Of a stretch of DNA of 64,000 nucleotides, positions 8,471 to 17,032 are shown piece by piece. Position numbers and translations under genes: made by a program. Source of the DNA: Aeromonas lusitana (lineage in GTDB: Bacteria > Pseudomonadota > Gammaproteobacteria > Enterobacterales > Aeromonadaceae); the NCBI RefSeq assembly GCF_002812985.1, contig NZ_PGCP01000015.1, positions 62,001 through 126,000 of the forward strand, read 5' to 3'. The notes under the pieces were generated by a model. It did not search any database, had not been told where the DNA came from, and worked only from the letters and a program-made list of their open reading frames with translations. Positions within the stretch are counted from its first letter, which is position 1. Each line of letters starts with the position of its first letter.

Positions 8471-8476
8471 TAACTT

Positions 8477-8590
8477 GTTTTCCGGGAAAGACTTCATTCG
8501 TTCCAACGTGATGGACTTCTTGTGAAGGCACGACATTGCTCACATTGCTTCCAGTTAAGGGGCCAGTAGTTTACTGGCCCTCTTTTTTTG
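8477..8590 (+). ncRNA. ryhB: RyhB small regulatory RNA
   Basis: Iron-sparing sRNA that pairs, with Hfq, to mRNAs of iron-using proteins. The diagnostic core is present at about 8527-8555: GCACGACATTGCTCACATTG followed by CTTCCAGT, which equals the E. coli RyhB seed region as I recall it. The gene has a Fur-box promoter and ends in a strong terminator (GGGCCAGTA/TACTGGCCC at 8560-8580, then T-rich sequence). The predicted RNA is about 110 nt, slightly longer than the 90 nt E. coli RNA. The 5' end is inferred from the promoter. No reading frame competes for this stretch. Confidence 0.9.
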
Positions 8591-8626
8591 TCTTTTTTCA
8601 GCCACTTGCCGCCAAATGACGGGCAT

Positions 8627-8652
8627 AAAAAATGGGAGCCAAGGCTCCCATC
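8627..8652 (-). terminator. Terminator of rraA
   Basis: ATGGGAGCC/GGCTCCCAT stem. On the minus strand it is followed by TTTTTT. It lies 17 bases after the rraA stop. Confidence 0.85.
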
Positions 8653-8668
8653 TTCAGTCTGTGTCGGC

Positions 8669-9154
8669 TTATTCGATGTCGAGGGCATCGGGGGAGAGGA
8701 TCACCCCGGTGGTGTCGGCATAGAGGTGATCGTCCGGCAGGAAGGTGACGCCGCCGAAGTTGACCGGCAGATCGGTCTCACCCACGTCCTTGCTGTCGGC
8801 ACCGACCGGGATGGCGGCCAGGGCCTGGATGCCAATGTCGAGATCCTCCAGGATGTCGACCTCGCGCACGCAGCCGTAGCAGACGATGCCTTCCCACTCG
8901 TTCTCCGCCGCCGTGGTGGCGATCTCGCTGTCGATCAGGGCCCGGCGCATGGAGCCGCCGCCATCGATCAGCAAGACGCGACCGACGCCGTTCTCCTTGA
9001 CCAGTTCACGGATGAGGCCATTCGATTCGAAGCATTTGACCGTGGTGATGACGCCGCCGAAAGAGGCGCGACCGCCGAAGGAGCAGAGCATGGGTTCGAG
9101 TACATCCACCATGTCCTGATAGATGTCGCACAGTTCTGAAGTGTTGTATTCCAT
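8669..9154 (-). CDS. rraA: Ribonuclease E activity regulator RraA
   Basis: Binds RNase E and inhibits mRNA decay. It has 161 residues, exactly the E. coli length, and begins [14 protein letters not shown] (E. coli [14 protein letters not shown]). The blocks [32 protein letters not shown] and VNFGGVTF are conserved. The related aldolase fold is shared with HMG aldolases, but the close E. coli match favours RraA. A longer in-frame reading to 9352 has no family similarity before the chosen ATG. The gene is divergent from the chemoreceptor gene at 9300. Confidence 0.95.
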   Translation of the reverse strand: MEYNTSELCDIYQDMVDVLEPMLCSFGGRASFGGVITTVKCFESNGLIRELVKENGVGRVLLIDGGGSMRRALIDSEIATTAAENEWEGIVCYGCVREVDILEDLDIGIQALAAIPVGADSKDVGETDLPVNFGGVTFLPDDHLYADTTGVILSPDALDIE

Positions 9155-9299
9155 TGTGTCAGATCCACCGCTGGAAACAGGTGGATCCAGTATAAGGAGT
9201 GGGGTTGGCATTTCAATGAATATTCCTTGAACGGACATATGGATAACGTATTCTGCACGCGCTCCATGCCGCCCATTCAGCACAAGCCAGAGGTTTATC

Positions 9300-11153
9300 A
9301 TGCTGATCCGCCACAAGTTGATATTGAATACTGTTCTGGTTGCCGCCGCCATGCTGACCCTGAGCGGTCTGTTCCTCTACGCCAGCCAGGAGAGTCGCCA
9401 CATGATGGCGGCGCAGCGGCAGCTGGATGGGCTCGAGTTGGCCATGTTGAACCTGAGGCGGGCCGAGCAGGACTTCCTGCTGCACAAGGATCCGGCCGTC
9501 GTCGACCGCTTCAATGCGGGACTGGCCGACACCCATACTCTGGCTCAGTCTCTCGGCATGGATGAGAGCATAGGCGCAGGCCAGAGCGGGCTGGCCGAAC
9601 TGGATCGCCAGGTCGGTGCCTATGGCAAGGCCTTCAACGAGCTGGTTGCACAGCAGCAGAAGATAGGGCTGGGGCCGGAAGATGGCCTATACGGCCAGCT
9701 GAGGGCGGCGGTACACAAGGTGGAAGAGGCGCTCAAGGCGCAGGATCAGCAGGCTCTGCTCATCACCATGTTACAACTGAGGCGGGCGGAGAAGGATTTC
9801 ATGTTGCGCTCCGACATCCAGTATCTGGCCCGCTTCCAGACCCTGCATGATGCCTTCCAGCAGGGGCTCGGCAGCTTGCCCGAGGATCAGCGCAGCGGGC
9901 TCGAGCAGGCCAGCGCCCAGTACCGACAGGATTTCGTCGCCCTGGTGCAGGGCATGCAGGTGCTGGGGCTGGATGAGACCTCCGGGCTGCGCGGCCAGAT
10001 GCGCACCCTGGTGCAGCAGGTCGAGTCGGGCCTCAATGGAGTCGCTCGTCAGGTTGCCGACGAGCTGGCCCGCCAGAGCGCGAGTTTCAACCGCCTGATG
10101 CTGGCGTGCGGGGCCCTGATCATCCTGCTCATCGGCGCCATGAGCGTGCTGCTGGGGCGCAGCATCGACAGGCCCATCGCGCGGGTCAATGACACAGTCA
10201 ACCGCATCCGCCAGGACAACGACCTGCGCCTTAGGATCGCCCTGAAGGGGGATGACGAGATGGCGCAGCTGGCGGGTAATCTGGACGTGATGCTGGATGG
10301 CTTCCGTCACCTCATCGGGGACGTGAAGCAGAGCGTGAATACCCTGACCGGGGCGGCGGATCACCTCTCCGACAACGTGCGCCGTACCAGCGAGGGGGCC
10401 CAGCGCCAGTTGCAGGAGACGGATCTGGTGGCGACGGCCTCCACCGAGATGGGCTCCACCATAGAGGAGATAGCCCGCAGCACCGAGCAGGCCGCCAGCG
10501 ATGCCGCCGCCACCAATCACAAGGCGAGCGAAGGGCGCGGCGCGGTGCAGCAGACCGTCAACCAGATCCATGCCCTCGCCACCAATCTGGAGCAGGCCTC
10601 CGGCGAGGTTGCCCAGTTGCAGAAAGAGAGCGAGACCATCGGCTCCGTGCTGGGGGTGATCCGGGGCATCGCGGATCAGACCAATTTGCTGGCCCTCAAT
10701 GCGGCTATCGAGGCGGCGCGGGCGGGGGAGCAGGGCCGTGGCTTTGCCGTGGTGGCGGACGAGGTGCGCAGCCTTGCCATCCGCACCCAGCAATCGACCC
10801 AGGAGATCGCCGGCATCATCCACTCCTTGCAGCAGCAGACCGACAACATAGTGGGGCGGATGGCAACCTGCCGGGAGCAGGGCAGCGGCAGCTCCCAACA
10901 GGCGGCCGCGGCGGGAGAACTGCTCGACCAGATCACAGAGGATGTCACCCGCATCATGGACATGAGCACCCAGATCGCCGCCGCCATCGAGCAGCAGAGC
11001 CTGGTGGCCAACGAGGTGAATCGCAACGTCAGCAATATCCGTGACATAGCCCAGGAGTCGAGCCTGATGGCACAGGACAACGCCAGCTCCAGCCAGGGGC
11101 TGAGCGAGCAGGCTCGGCTGTTGACGCTGGCGGTGGAGCAATACCGGGTCTGA
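9300..11153 (+). CDS. Methyl-accepting chemotaxis protein with HBM-type sensor
   Basis: Inner-membrane chemoreceptor of 617 residues. TM1 spans about 8-28 and TM2 about 268-288, with a periplasmic all-helical sensor between them. The sensor holds two related helices starting [12 protein letters not shown] (51-61) and [12 protein letters not shown] (158-168), as in the helical bimodular (HBM) domain of Pseudomonas McpS, which binds TCA-cycle intermediates. A HAMP region follows (about 289-340), then a signalling domain with the hairpin tip [20 protein letters not shown] near 459-478. There is no C-terminal CheR-docking pentapeptide. The ligand here is unknown; organic acids are only a family-based guess. 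Confidence 0.92.
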   Translation: MLIRHKLILNTVLVAAAMLTLSGLFLYASQESRHMMAAQRQLDGLELAMLNLRRAEQDFLLHKDPAVVDRFNAGLADTHTLAQSLGMDESIGAGQSGLAELDRQVGAYGKAFNELVAQQQKIGLGPEDGLYGQLRAAVHKVEEALKAQDQQALLITMLQLRRAEKDFMLRSDIQYLARFQTLHDAFQQGLGSLPEDQRSGLEQASAQYRQDFVALVQGMQVLGLDETSGLRGQMRTLVQQVESGLNGVARQVADELARQSASFNRLMLACGALIILLIGAMSVLLGRSIDRPIARVNDTVNRIRQDNDLRLRIALKGDDEMAQLAGNLDVMLDGFRHLIGDVKQSVNTLTGAADHLSDNVRRTSEGAQRQLQETDLVATASTEMGSTIEEIARSTEQAASDAAATNHKASEGRGAVQQTVNQIHALATNLEQASGEVAQLQKESETIGSVLGVIRGIADQTNLLALNAAIEAARAGEQGRGFAVVADEVRSLAIRTQQSTQEIAGIIHSLQQQTDNIVGRMATCREQGSGSSQQAAAAGELLDQITEDVTRIMDMSTQIAAAIEQQSLVANEVNRNVSNIRDIAQESSLMAQDNASSSQGLSEQARLLTLAVEQYRV

Positions 11154-11174
11154 GGGGCCGAGCCGCTTGAATTG

Positions 11175-11204
11175 AAAAAGGGAGCCTTGATGGCTCCCTT
11201 TTTT
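11175..11204. terminator. Bidirectional terminator between the chemoreceptor gene and mgtE
   Basis: GGGAGCC/GGCTCCC stem with TTTTTT on the plus strand and AAAAA on the other side, between two convergent genes. Confidence 0.85.
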
Positions 11205-11221
11205 ATGGACGACGAGGGGCG

Positions 11222-12646
11222 CTAGAGCAGGAACAGGGTCGCGAGGCCGAGGAAGATGAAGAAGCCACCTGTGTCCGTGATGGCGGTGATCATCACGCTG
11301 GCCCCCACCGCCGGATCCCGGCCGAGCCGGGTCATGGTCATGGGGATGATGACCCCCATCAGGGCCGCTAGCAGCAGGTTCAGCATCATGGCCAGCGTCA
11401 TCACGGCGCCAAGCTCTGCGTCCTGATAGAGGAAGTAGGTGGCGACCCCCATGGTGCCCCCCCACACCAGGCCGTTGACCAGCGCCACCCCGAGCTCACG
11501 CCACAACAGGAAGGAGGCGTTGCCCGGCTGGATGTGCTGCAGCGCCAGCGCCCGCACTATCATGGTGATGGTCTGGTTGCCGGTGTTGCCGCCGATCCCC
11601 GCGACTATGGGCATCAGGGCCGCCAGCGCCACCAGTTGCGAGATGCTGTGCTCGAACAGGCCTATGACCCGGGAGGCCAGGAAGGCGGTACAGAGATTGA
11701 GTGCGAGCCAGGCCCAGCGTGTCTTGACCGCCTTGGCGACCGGGGCAAAGATGTCCTCATCTTCGCTGATCCCCCCCATGCGACGCAGATCCGTGTCGCT
11801 CTCCTCGTAGACCAGATCCACCACCTCGGCGACGGTGAGCCGGCCCATCAGCTTGCCCTTGGCATCCACCACGGCGGCGGAGACGAGATCGTCCCGCTCG
11901 AAGGTACGGGCAGCCGCCTCGTCGTTGTCTTCCGGATCGAAGGTGACGGGGTCTTTCTCCATCACGTCTTTGACCAGGGTGTCCGGCTTGTGCAGCAGCA
12001 CTGTGGTGAGCGGCAGCTCCCCCTGCAGCCGGTTGCGGCGGTCGGTGACGAACAGCTTGTCGGTGTTGGCGGGGATCTTGCCAAGCAGGCGCAGGTAACG
12101 CTGCACCGCCGCCAGGCTTATCTCGGCGCGCACCGTGATGAGCTCGAAGTCCATCATGGCGCCGACCGTGTGCTTGCCGTAGCGGATCACCTCCCGCACC
12201 CGGTCGCGCTGCTCCGGGGCCATGGAGGTGAGCAGCCGCCCCATCAGGTTGCGGGGCAGGTATTGGCCGAGGTAGATCTGATCGTCGATGTCGAGGCTGC
12301 GCAGGGCGTGCAGCAGCTCCTTGTCGCTCATGTCGCTGATGAGACTGTCCCACACCGTCTCCGACGCCTCCACCAGGATCTGGCCGTGGCGCTCGGGATC
12401 CACCTGTTGCCAGAGCGCGTGACGCTCGTCCGGCGGCAGGGATTCCAGTGCATCGGCAACGTCGGCGGCCGGCAGGCTGTTGACCAGCTGCGTCAGCTCG
12501 CGGGTCTGATCCCGCAGCTCGGCATCCTGCCCCCCTTGTGGGTCGAGCAGACTGTCGGTGAGAGCATCGTCGGCCAGCAGCAGGGTGAGGATGCGGGATC
12601 TGTCGTGTTCACGCTGTTTGGCGCTGTTCTTGACGGGGAGAGACAT
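11222..12646 (-). CDS. mgtE: Magnesium transporter MgtE
   Basis: Mg2+ channel/transporter of 474 residues. The N-terminal superhelical domain (LPPDERHALWQQVDPE region) is followed by two CBS domains that sense Mg2+ (about 155-275), then a C-terminal membrane domain of five helices with GIGGNTGNQT, the selectivity region, and EHSISQLVALAALMP just before it. The ATG at 12646 was chosen because AGGA lies ten bases upstream; a longer frame to 12697 adds an Arg/His-rich tail with no family support. No M-box riboswitch was recognised upstream. Convergent with the chemoreceptor gene. Confidence 0.92.
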   Translation of the reverse strand: MSLPVKNSAKQREHDRSRILTLLLADDALTDSLLDPQGGQDAELRDQTRELTQLVNSLPAADVADALESLPPDERHALWQQVDPERHGQILVEASETVWDSLISDMSDKELLHALRSLDIDDQIYLGQYLPRNLMGRLLTSMAPEQRDRVREVIRYGKHTVGAMMDFELITVRAEISLAAVQRYLRLLGKIPANTDKLFVTDRRNRLQGELPLTTVLLHKPDTLVKDVMEKDPVTFDPEDNDEAAARTFERDDLVSAAVVDAKGKLMGRLTVAEVVDLVYEESDTDLRRMGGISEDEDIFAPVAKAVKTRWAWLALNLCTAFLASRVIGLFEHSISQLVALAALMPIVAGIGGNTGNQTITMIVRALALQHIQPGNASFLLWRELGVALVNGLVWGGTMGVATYFLYQDAELGAVMTLAMMLNLLLAALMGVIIPMTMTRLGRDPAVGASVMITAITDTGGFFIFLGLATLFLL

Positions 12647-12790
12647 GCAACAGGATTCCTGAATTCGAATACGATGGGCCCTATGGCCATGTCCCATAGG
12701 ATACCAGACTCAAAACAAGAGGTTATGACGGTAAGGCAAGGAAAGTGAGGTATTTGGAAAATGGGATCTATGGGCACGACCCCATGAATA

Positions 12791-12816
12791 GGAAGGCCTG
12801 CTTGAGCAGGCCTTCC
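12791..12816. other. Perfect 12-bp inverted repeat
   Basis: GGAAGGCCTGCT/AGCAGGCCTTCC with a two-base loop, between mgtE and the effector/chaperone unit. No T-run on either strand. It could end the minus-strand effector transcript or act as a boundary of the inserted unit. Confidence 0.6.
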
Positions 12817-12821
12817 CAGCG

Positions 12822-12882
12822 CTAGATAAAAGTCACAGGATGGATCGTCGTCATAGTCCCCTGTGGCAACTGTTTTATCTAG
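12822..12882 (-). other. Long stem-loop overlapping the chaperone stop codon
   Basis: CTAGATAAAA (12822-12831) is the exact complement of TTTTATCTAG (12873-12882). Inside them CACAGG (12834-12839) pairs with CCTGTG (12860-12865). The arm at 12873-12882 contains the TAG stop of the chaperone gene. The structure could protect the mRNA end or terminate transcription. Confidence 0.6.
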
Positions 12883-13274
12883 ATCCTCAGCAAGTTAGGT
12901 GCCGGGTCAAACAAGGTGTTCTTGGAGATGGGCTTCAGTCGCTGTTCCACATCATCGATGAAACGCTCAAGCCAGGCCTCCAGCGAGCTTCTATCTATGC
13001 CTTGCAGAGGCTGCTGAGACCAGAGGATGGATTGTCCATCCAGGTGACCTTGGACATGGGCCGGCCAATGAGCCCCAAACAGGTTATCGCTCTGGGGAGC
13101 ATGCGGCCCCAGCTCACAGAAGAGCTGCAACCACTCTTCCTGATAGCAGCCTATCAGCACTTGGAACTGGCCATTGACCTCCAGTGTATACACGCCTTCT
13201 TCGCTGCTCATGGCGGCTAATCCCAGGTGTTCGAAAAGCCCTGAGAGCAGCTCGTGGTAGGCTTTTTCGTTCAT
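12879..13274 (-). CDS. SycT-like type III secretion chaperone
   Basis: Small acidic class I chaperone of the CesT/SycE fold, 131 residues, expected to hold the neighbouring effector for export. It resembles Yersinia SycT (130 residues). The shared stretches as I recall them are YTLEVNGQFQVLI, LFGAHWPAHVQG, LDGQSILWSQQ and AWLERFIDDVEQR. Its ATG overlaps the effector TGA by four bases (ATGA), so translation is coupled and the two are one operon. The ends and flanks hold two hairpins. G+C is visibly lower than in the neighbouring mgtE and cysG, which suggests transfer. Confidence 0.9.
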   Translation of the reverse strand: MNEKAYHELLSGLFEHLGLAAMSSEEGVYTLEVNGQFQVLIGCYQEEWLQLFCELGPHAPQSDNLFGAHWPAHVQGHLDGQSILWSQQPLQGIDRSSLEAWLERFIDDVEQRLKPISKNTLFDPAPNLLRI

Positions 13275-14233
13275 GCAGCACCGCCTTTAAAGCTGTAGAC
13301 CTCATACTCCTGGCCCAATCCGATTTCCATGTTGTATTTGGACCCCGGCCAGAATGCATCGGAGAACCAGGTTCCGAAACTCTGCTTGTCGGGGAAGTGG
13401 AACTCGCCGAAATTGGGGTCAAAGAAGGTGACCCCTTGATGCTCATCCACATGGGCGGCTACCGTGTGTCCGGCCATCTTGCCCATAAAGCTGATTTTCT
13501 TGTACTCGGACGTTTCGCCATTGGTATCCAGAATGGATGCTATCAACTTGGCTGGGCCTTGTGATCCCGTGTCACCAGATGCTCTCATCGCCGGGTATCC
13601 GCTCATCGTCATCCGTGGCTCAACACTGTTCTCTTTGAGCCAATTGCTGGTCACTCTGGCTTGATCCTCACCCTGGATACCGTCCATCTGCAGTTGTTTG
13701 ATGGAGACCAGGGTGTCGATCTGGAACTGCCCTTTCTGTCCCCCGGTATAGAGTTTGTCAAAAATGCTCACTCCCTTGGCGTGGGCGCTGATCCAGTGGG
13801 CCGAGATGGATTCGCAGACACCACCTGAGGTCTCGCTGTGTTTCATTATCTCCCCAAGGAAGGCCCCCTTGGTCTGGGCAAACTTGAAGGTGACTGAGCC
13901 ACCATGTTGAGGCACGGAGTCGCGCACAGTGCCCAAGAACATACGGACACCCAGATGGATCAATCGATCCTTGATCATGCTGAAACTGAAACGGCTGGTC
14001 TGATTCGGCTTGCCATCGCTGGTCAGCTGGCGATCAAGCAAGGAGTGGCCTGGCATGTTGCGTTGCACCGCCGCGGAGAGTCGCTGTAGCAGGCCCGGAC
14101 GCGGGCTGGCATTTTGCAATATGTGTTTTGCCAGTGGGCCTTCACTGGTGGCTATCCCCACCTGCTTGGCTGGGGCCTGGGGGGCAGGGGCTGAAGCCGG
14201 TATGTGTTGGCTGGCTTGTGTAATCTTCATCAT
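13271..14233 (-). CDS. YopT-family cysteine protease, type III effector
   Basis: Predicted secreted C58-family protease that would cleave prenylated Rho GTPases in host cells; this activity is known for Yersinia YopT and inferred here. With the start at 14233 it is 320 residues (YopT 322). The catalytic triad is readable: Cys140 in GGVCESISAHW, His256 in MAGHTVAAHVD, and Asp272 in FFDPNFGEFHF, almost the YopT spacing (139/258/274). The Ser/Pro/Ala/Gln-rich first 30 residues suit a type III secretion signal. The ribosome site is weak (GGTAG), and ATG 14230 is equally possible. A longer in-frame reading to 14332 has no support. No type III apparatus genes are in the window, so the effector is unlinked from its machine. 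Confidence 0.9.
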   Translation of the reverse strand: MMKITQASQHIPASAPAPQAPAKQVGIATSEGPLAKHILQNASPRPGLLQRLSAAVQRNMPGHSLLDRQLTSDGKPNQTSRFSFSMIKDRLIHLGVRMFLGTVRDSVPQHGGSVTFKFAQTKGAFLGEIMKHSETSGGVCESISAHWISAHAKGVSIFDKLYTGGQKGQFQIDTLVSIKQLQMDGIQGEDQARVTSNWLKENSVEPRMTMSGYPAMRASGDTGSQGPAKLIASILDTNGETSEYKKISFMGKMAGHTVAAHVDEHQGVTFFDPNFGEFHFPDKQSFGTWFSDAFWPGSKYNMEIGLGQEYEVYSFKGGAA

Positions 14234-14442
14234 TTCTACCCGTCTAGGAGTGGATGCATGTCGCATCAATGATGAGGATGATATCGGGGAGCCAACCGAA
14301 GGGCTGTCACAGTCAATCTCAGTTTTTAACACTATTGGCCGCTACGGATGAGTACAAACTCGAGTGGCTTTTTACTCTGAATAGAAGCGGCATCAGAGAG
14401 ATTAGGCTGGCTCTTTAACCGCCAGCCGTATCAAAGCAGAGA
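14234..14442. other. Effector upstream region, no gene
   Basis: AT-richer than the neighbouring genes and non-coding. On the minus strand an AAAAAGCC tract about 135 bases before the effector start, with a TTTGTA nearby, weakly recalls the A-rich/TG layout of ExsA sites, but the spacing is two bases off. The left part holds a degenerate copy of the cysG 3' end (see the repeat at 14387). Confidence 0.4.
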
Positions 14443-14454
14443 TTATGCGCTGGC
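14387..14454 (-). repeat. Degenerate duplication of the cysG 3' end
   Basis: Copy 1 (14425-14454, plus-strand reading) contains the cysG stop and reads GCCGTATCAAAGCAGAGATT then ATGCGCTGGC. Copy 2 (14387-14411) reads GCGGCATCAGAGAGATTAGG then CTGGC. They align with a few small gaps and conserve the TAA-TCTCT block on the minus strand. The spacer between them carries a GGCTGGC/GCCAGCC stem-loop (14405-14427). Confidence 0.6.
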
Positions 14455-15843
14455 CAGTACAGGTATATCAGTCTGACCGAACCAGGCGAGCTGGTCGGCC
14501 AGTGTGACGACGGATCCCACCATGATGAGGGCCGGGCTCTCGACGCCGATGGCCAGCTCGGCCAGCTGATCCAGCGTGCCGCGAATGACCCGCTGGCAGG
14601 GCTGGGTGCCACGCTCGACCAGGGCCACCGGGGTGTCCCCCTCCTTGCCGTGAGCCATCAGGCGTTCGCTAATGGTGGCGCAGCTAGATAGCCCCATATA
14701 GAACACCAGAGTCTGCTTGTCCCGGGCCAGCAGGGGCCAGTCGAGATCCTGGGTACCACCCTTGCCGTGGGCGGTGACGAAGCGCACGCTCTGGGCATGA
14801 TCGCGGTGGGTCAGCGGGATGCCGGCGTAAGCGGCGCAGCCGCTTGCCGCCGTGATGCCCGGCACCACCTGGAAGCCCACACCAGTGCCAACCAGCGTTT
14901 CCAGCTCCTCGCCGCCGCGGCCGAAGATGAAGGGGTCGCCCCCCTTCAGCCGCACCACTCGTTGCCCTTTTTGCGCCTCATCCAGCAAGAGTTGGTTGAT
15001 GCCCTCCTGGGGCACGCAGTGGTTGCCTGCCTGCTTGCCAACGAAGATGCGTTTGGCATCGCGGCGCACCAGCGCCATCACCTCATCCGACACCAGTCGG
15101 TCATAGACCACCACGTCCGCCTGCTGCATCTGACGCAGGGCGTGCAGGGTGAGCAGGCCGGGATCGCCGGGGCCGGCGCCCACCAGGATCACTTCTCCCT
15201 TGGTGGCGGCATCTTCGGCGAACAGGTTGTCGGCCAGCTGATTGGCAGCCGCCTTGTCGCCCCGGGCCAGCGCCTGGCCGAGGCGATCGGCTCCGAGCAG
15301 CCGCTCCCAGAACTGGCGCCGCTCCCCCATGCTGGCGAAGCGGGCCTTGACCCGATCCCGCAGGCCGCCGGCAAAGGCCGCTACGGCGCCGAGATGCTGG
15401 GGCAGCAGGGCCTCCAGCTTCTCCCGCAGCAAGCGGGCGAGCACAGGGGCCTTGCCGCCGGAGGAGATGGCCACCATCAGCGGCGAACGGTCGATGATCG
15501 ACGGCATGATGAAGCTAGAGCGCTTGGGGTCATCCACCACGTTGGCGAAGATCCCCGCCTGGTTGGCGCTCTGGTATACCAGCGCATTGACCTCGCGCCT
15601 GTCGGTAGCAGCCACCACCAACCACCTGCCTACCAGTTGTTTTGGCTCGAATTCAGCCGTCAACCAGTCGATTGTTCCGTTGGAGGCCAGAGCCGCCAGC
15701 TCGGGATCAAGCTGTGGGGCCACCACTGTCAGGTGGGCACCGGCGTCCAGCAGCAGGCGCGCCTTGCGCTCCGCCACCTCGCCGCCGCCGACCAGCAGCA
15801 CGGGTTTGTTATCGAGTCGACAGAAGATGGGCAAGTAGTCCAT
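14443..15843 (-). CDS. cysG: Sirohaem synthase CysG
   Basis: Trifunctional enzyme of 466 residues that converts uroporphyrinogen III to sirohaem, the cofactor of NirB and of sulfite reductase. The N-terminal dehydrogenase/ferrochelatase domain has the NAD motif [13 protein letters not shown] near residue 15. A middle dimerisation part follows, then the C-terminal methyltransferase domain (from about residue 217) with [35 protein letters not shown] and [25 protein letters not shown] precedes the ATG. It is the last gene of nirB-nirD-nirC-cysG, the E. coli order, so cofactor supply follows enzyme synthesis. Confidence 0.97.
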   Translation of the reverse strand: MDYLPIFCRLDNKPVLLVGGGEVAERKARLLLDAGAHLTVVAPQLDPELAALASNGTIDWLTAEFEPKQLVGRWLVVAATDRREVNALVYQSANQAGIFANVVDDPKRSSFIMPSIIDRSPLMVAISSGGKAPVLARLLREKLEALLPQHLGAVAAFAGGLRDRVKARFASMGERRQFWERLLGADRLGQALARGDKAAANQLADNLFAEDAATKGEVILVGAGPGDPGLLTLHALRQMQQADVVVYDRLVSDEVMALVRRDAKRIFVGKQAGNHCVPQEGINQLLLDEAQKGQRVVRLKGGDPFIFGRGGEELETLVGTGVGFQVVPGITAASGCAAYAGIPLTHRDHAQSVRFVTAHGKGGTQDLDWPLLARDKQTLVFYMGLSSCATISERLMAHGKEGDTPVALVERGTQPCQRVIRGTLDQLAELAIGVESPALIMVGSVVTLADQLAWFGQTDIPVLASA

Positions 15844-15855
15844 GGGGCCTCCGAG

Positions 15856-16662
15856 TCAGGCGGTCTGGGTTTGGCTGGCGGTTTGCTCGGTCACGACAAC
15901 CGGGCGCTCAGCCTTGGGGGTGGCATACCAGTAACCCAGCCCCATGAAGAGGGCGCCGGAGACGGTATTACCGAGGGTCACCCACAGCAGGTTGTGGCCT
16001 ATGCCGCCCAAGGTGTAGGCCTCGGAGTGGGCGCCGAACCAGGAGAGGGCGAACAGGGTCATGTTGGCGACCGAGTGCTCGTAGCCGGAGGCGATGAAGG
16101 CCAGCAGGCACCACCAGATGGCGATGAACTTGGCGGCGCCCTCGGTGCGCAGCGCCATCCAGATGGCAAGGCAGACCAGCCAGTTACAGAGTATGCCCTT
16201 CATGAACAGAGTCAGGGCCGGCGCCTGGGTCTTGGCCAGCGCCACCTTGTGGGCCAGGCTGCCCGCGTCCGGCAGCAGGCTGCCGCCGTAGGAGTAGATC
16301 AGTGCGACCGCGATGGAGCCGAGCAGGTTGCCGGCCCAGGTCTGGGGCAGGATGCGCAGCAGATCCCCCATGGAGATCTTGCCCGTCTTCACCCCGAAGG
16401 TGAGGAACATGGTGTGGCCGGTGAACAGCTCTGAGCCGGCGATGATCACCAGGGTCAGGGCGATGCCGAAGGTGGCCCCCATCACCAGCGGACGCACGCT
16501 GACATCCACCAGGTTGCCCAGGGTGAAGATGAGTATGATGCCGAGGCCCACATAGGCCCCTGCCATGGCGGAGCTGAGCCAGAAGCCGAGCTTGTCGTTG
16601 CGCTCGAAGCGGTTGATGCGGGCCGCGTTGGCGGCGCACTTGTTGATGCTGTCGGTATACAT
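15856..16662 (-). CDS. nirC: Nitrite channel NirC
   Basis: Inner-membrane pentameric formate/nitrite channel of 268 residues, exactly the E. coli length. Six membrane helices are visible. The pore region has SELFTGHTMFLTFG and the later ICNWLVCLAIW-like LCNWLVCLAIWMA and SGYEHSVANMTLF blocks. The ATG at 16662 has GAAGAG about eight bases upstream and starts MYTDSINKCAANAARI. It imports nitrite for NirBD. Twelve bases separate it from cysG; 52 bases separate it from nirD. Confidence 0.95.
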   Translation of the reverse strand: MYTDSINKCAANAARINRFERNDKLGFWLSSAMAGAYVGLGIILIFTLGNLVDVSVRPLVMGATFGIALTLVIIAGSELFTGHTMFLTFGVKTGKISMGDLLRILPQTWAGNLLGSIAVALIYSYGGSLLPDAGSLAHKVALAKTQAPALTLFMKGILCNWLVCLAIWMALRTEGAAKFIAIWWCLLAFIASGYEHSVANMTLFALSWFGAHSEAYTLGGIGHNLLWVTLGNTVSGALFMGLGYWYATPKAERPVVVTEQTASQTQTA

Positions 16663-16714
16663 ATGAGTTCTCTTCATAAGGGGCCACCCGCGGGCAGCCC
16701 TGATATTCATGGTG

Positions 16715-17032
16715 TTAGGCGGCGACCCAGACCTGCTGGTCACGCACTTCGACGGGGTAGCCCTGCACCGACATGGCGGCATTTTCGAGGCAGTGGCCGT
16801 CGCTCAGACGGAAGTGCTGCTTCTTGAGGGGGCTGGCGACCCAGAGCTCGCCCTCGTGTTCGCAGATGATGCCCCGCGACAGCACGTTGGCGGCGAAGAA
16901 GGGATCCCGGTTGTCGATGGCGAACACCTCGGCCGCTTCGCTCGGGCGGAACAGGGCTACCTGATGCCCTTCGATCAGGGCGCAGACGCCGGTGCCTGGA
17001 AATATGTCATTGAGTTGGCATGCGAGTTTCAT
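16715..17032 (-). CDS. nirD: Nitrite reductase (NADH) small subunit NirD
   Basis: Small subunit of the cytoplasmic assimilatory-type NADH nitrite reductase, 105 residues (E. coli 108). It has a Rieske-like fold but lacks the C-x-H/C-x-x-H cluster ligands, as E. coli NirD does. Recognisable blocks are ALIEGHQVALFR, AIDNRDPFF, SRGIICEHEGELWVASPLKKQHF and YPVEVRDQQVWV. The ATG overlaps the nirB TGA by one base (TGATG), so translation is coupled. A GTG one codon earlier is an alternative start. Confidence 0.93.
   Translation of the reverse strand: MKLACQLNDIFPGTGVCALIEGHQVALFRPSEAAEVFAIDNRDPFFAANVLSRGIICEHEGELWVASPLKKQHFRLSDGHCLENAAMSVQGYPVEVRDQQVWVAA

Noticed and set aside
14321..14385. Possible ExsA-type type III regulon site before the effector
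   Set aside because: The A-tract to TG spacing is two bases short of the consensus and the surrounding bases match poorly.
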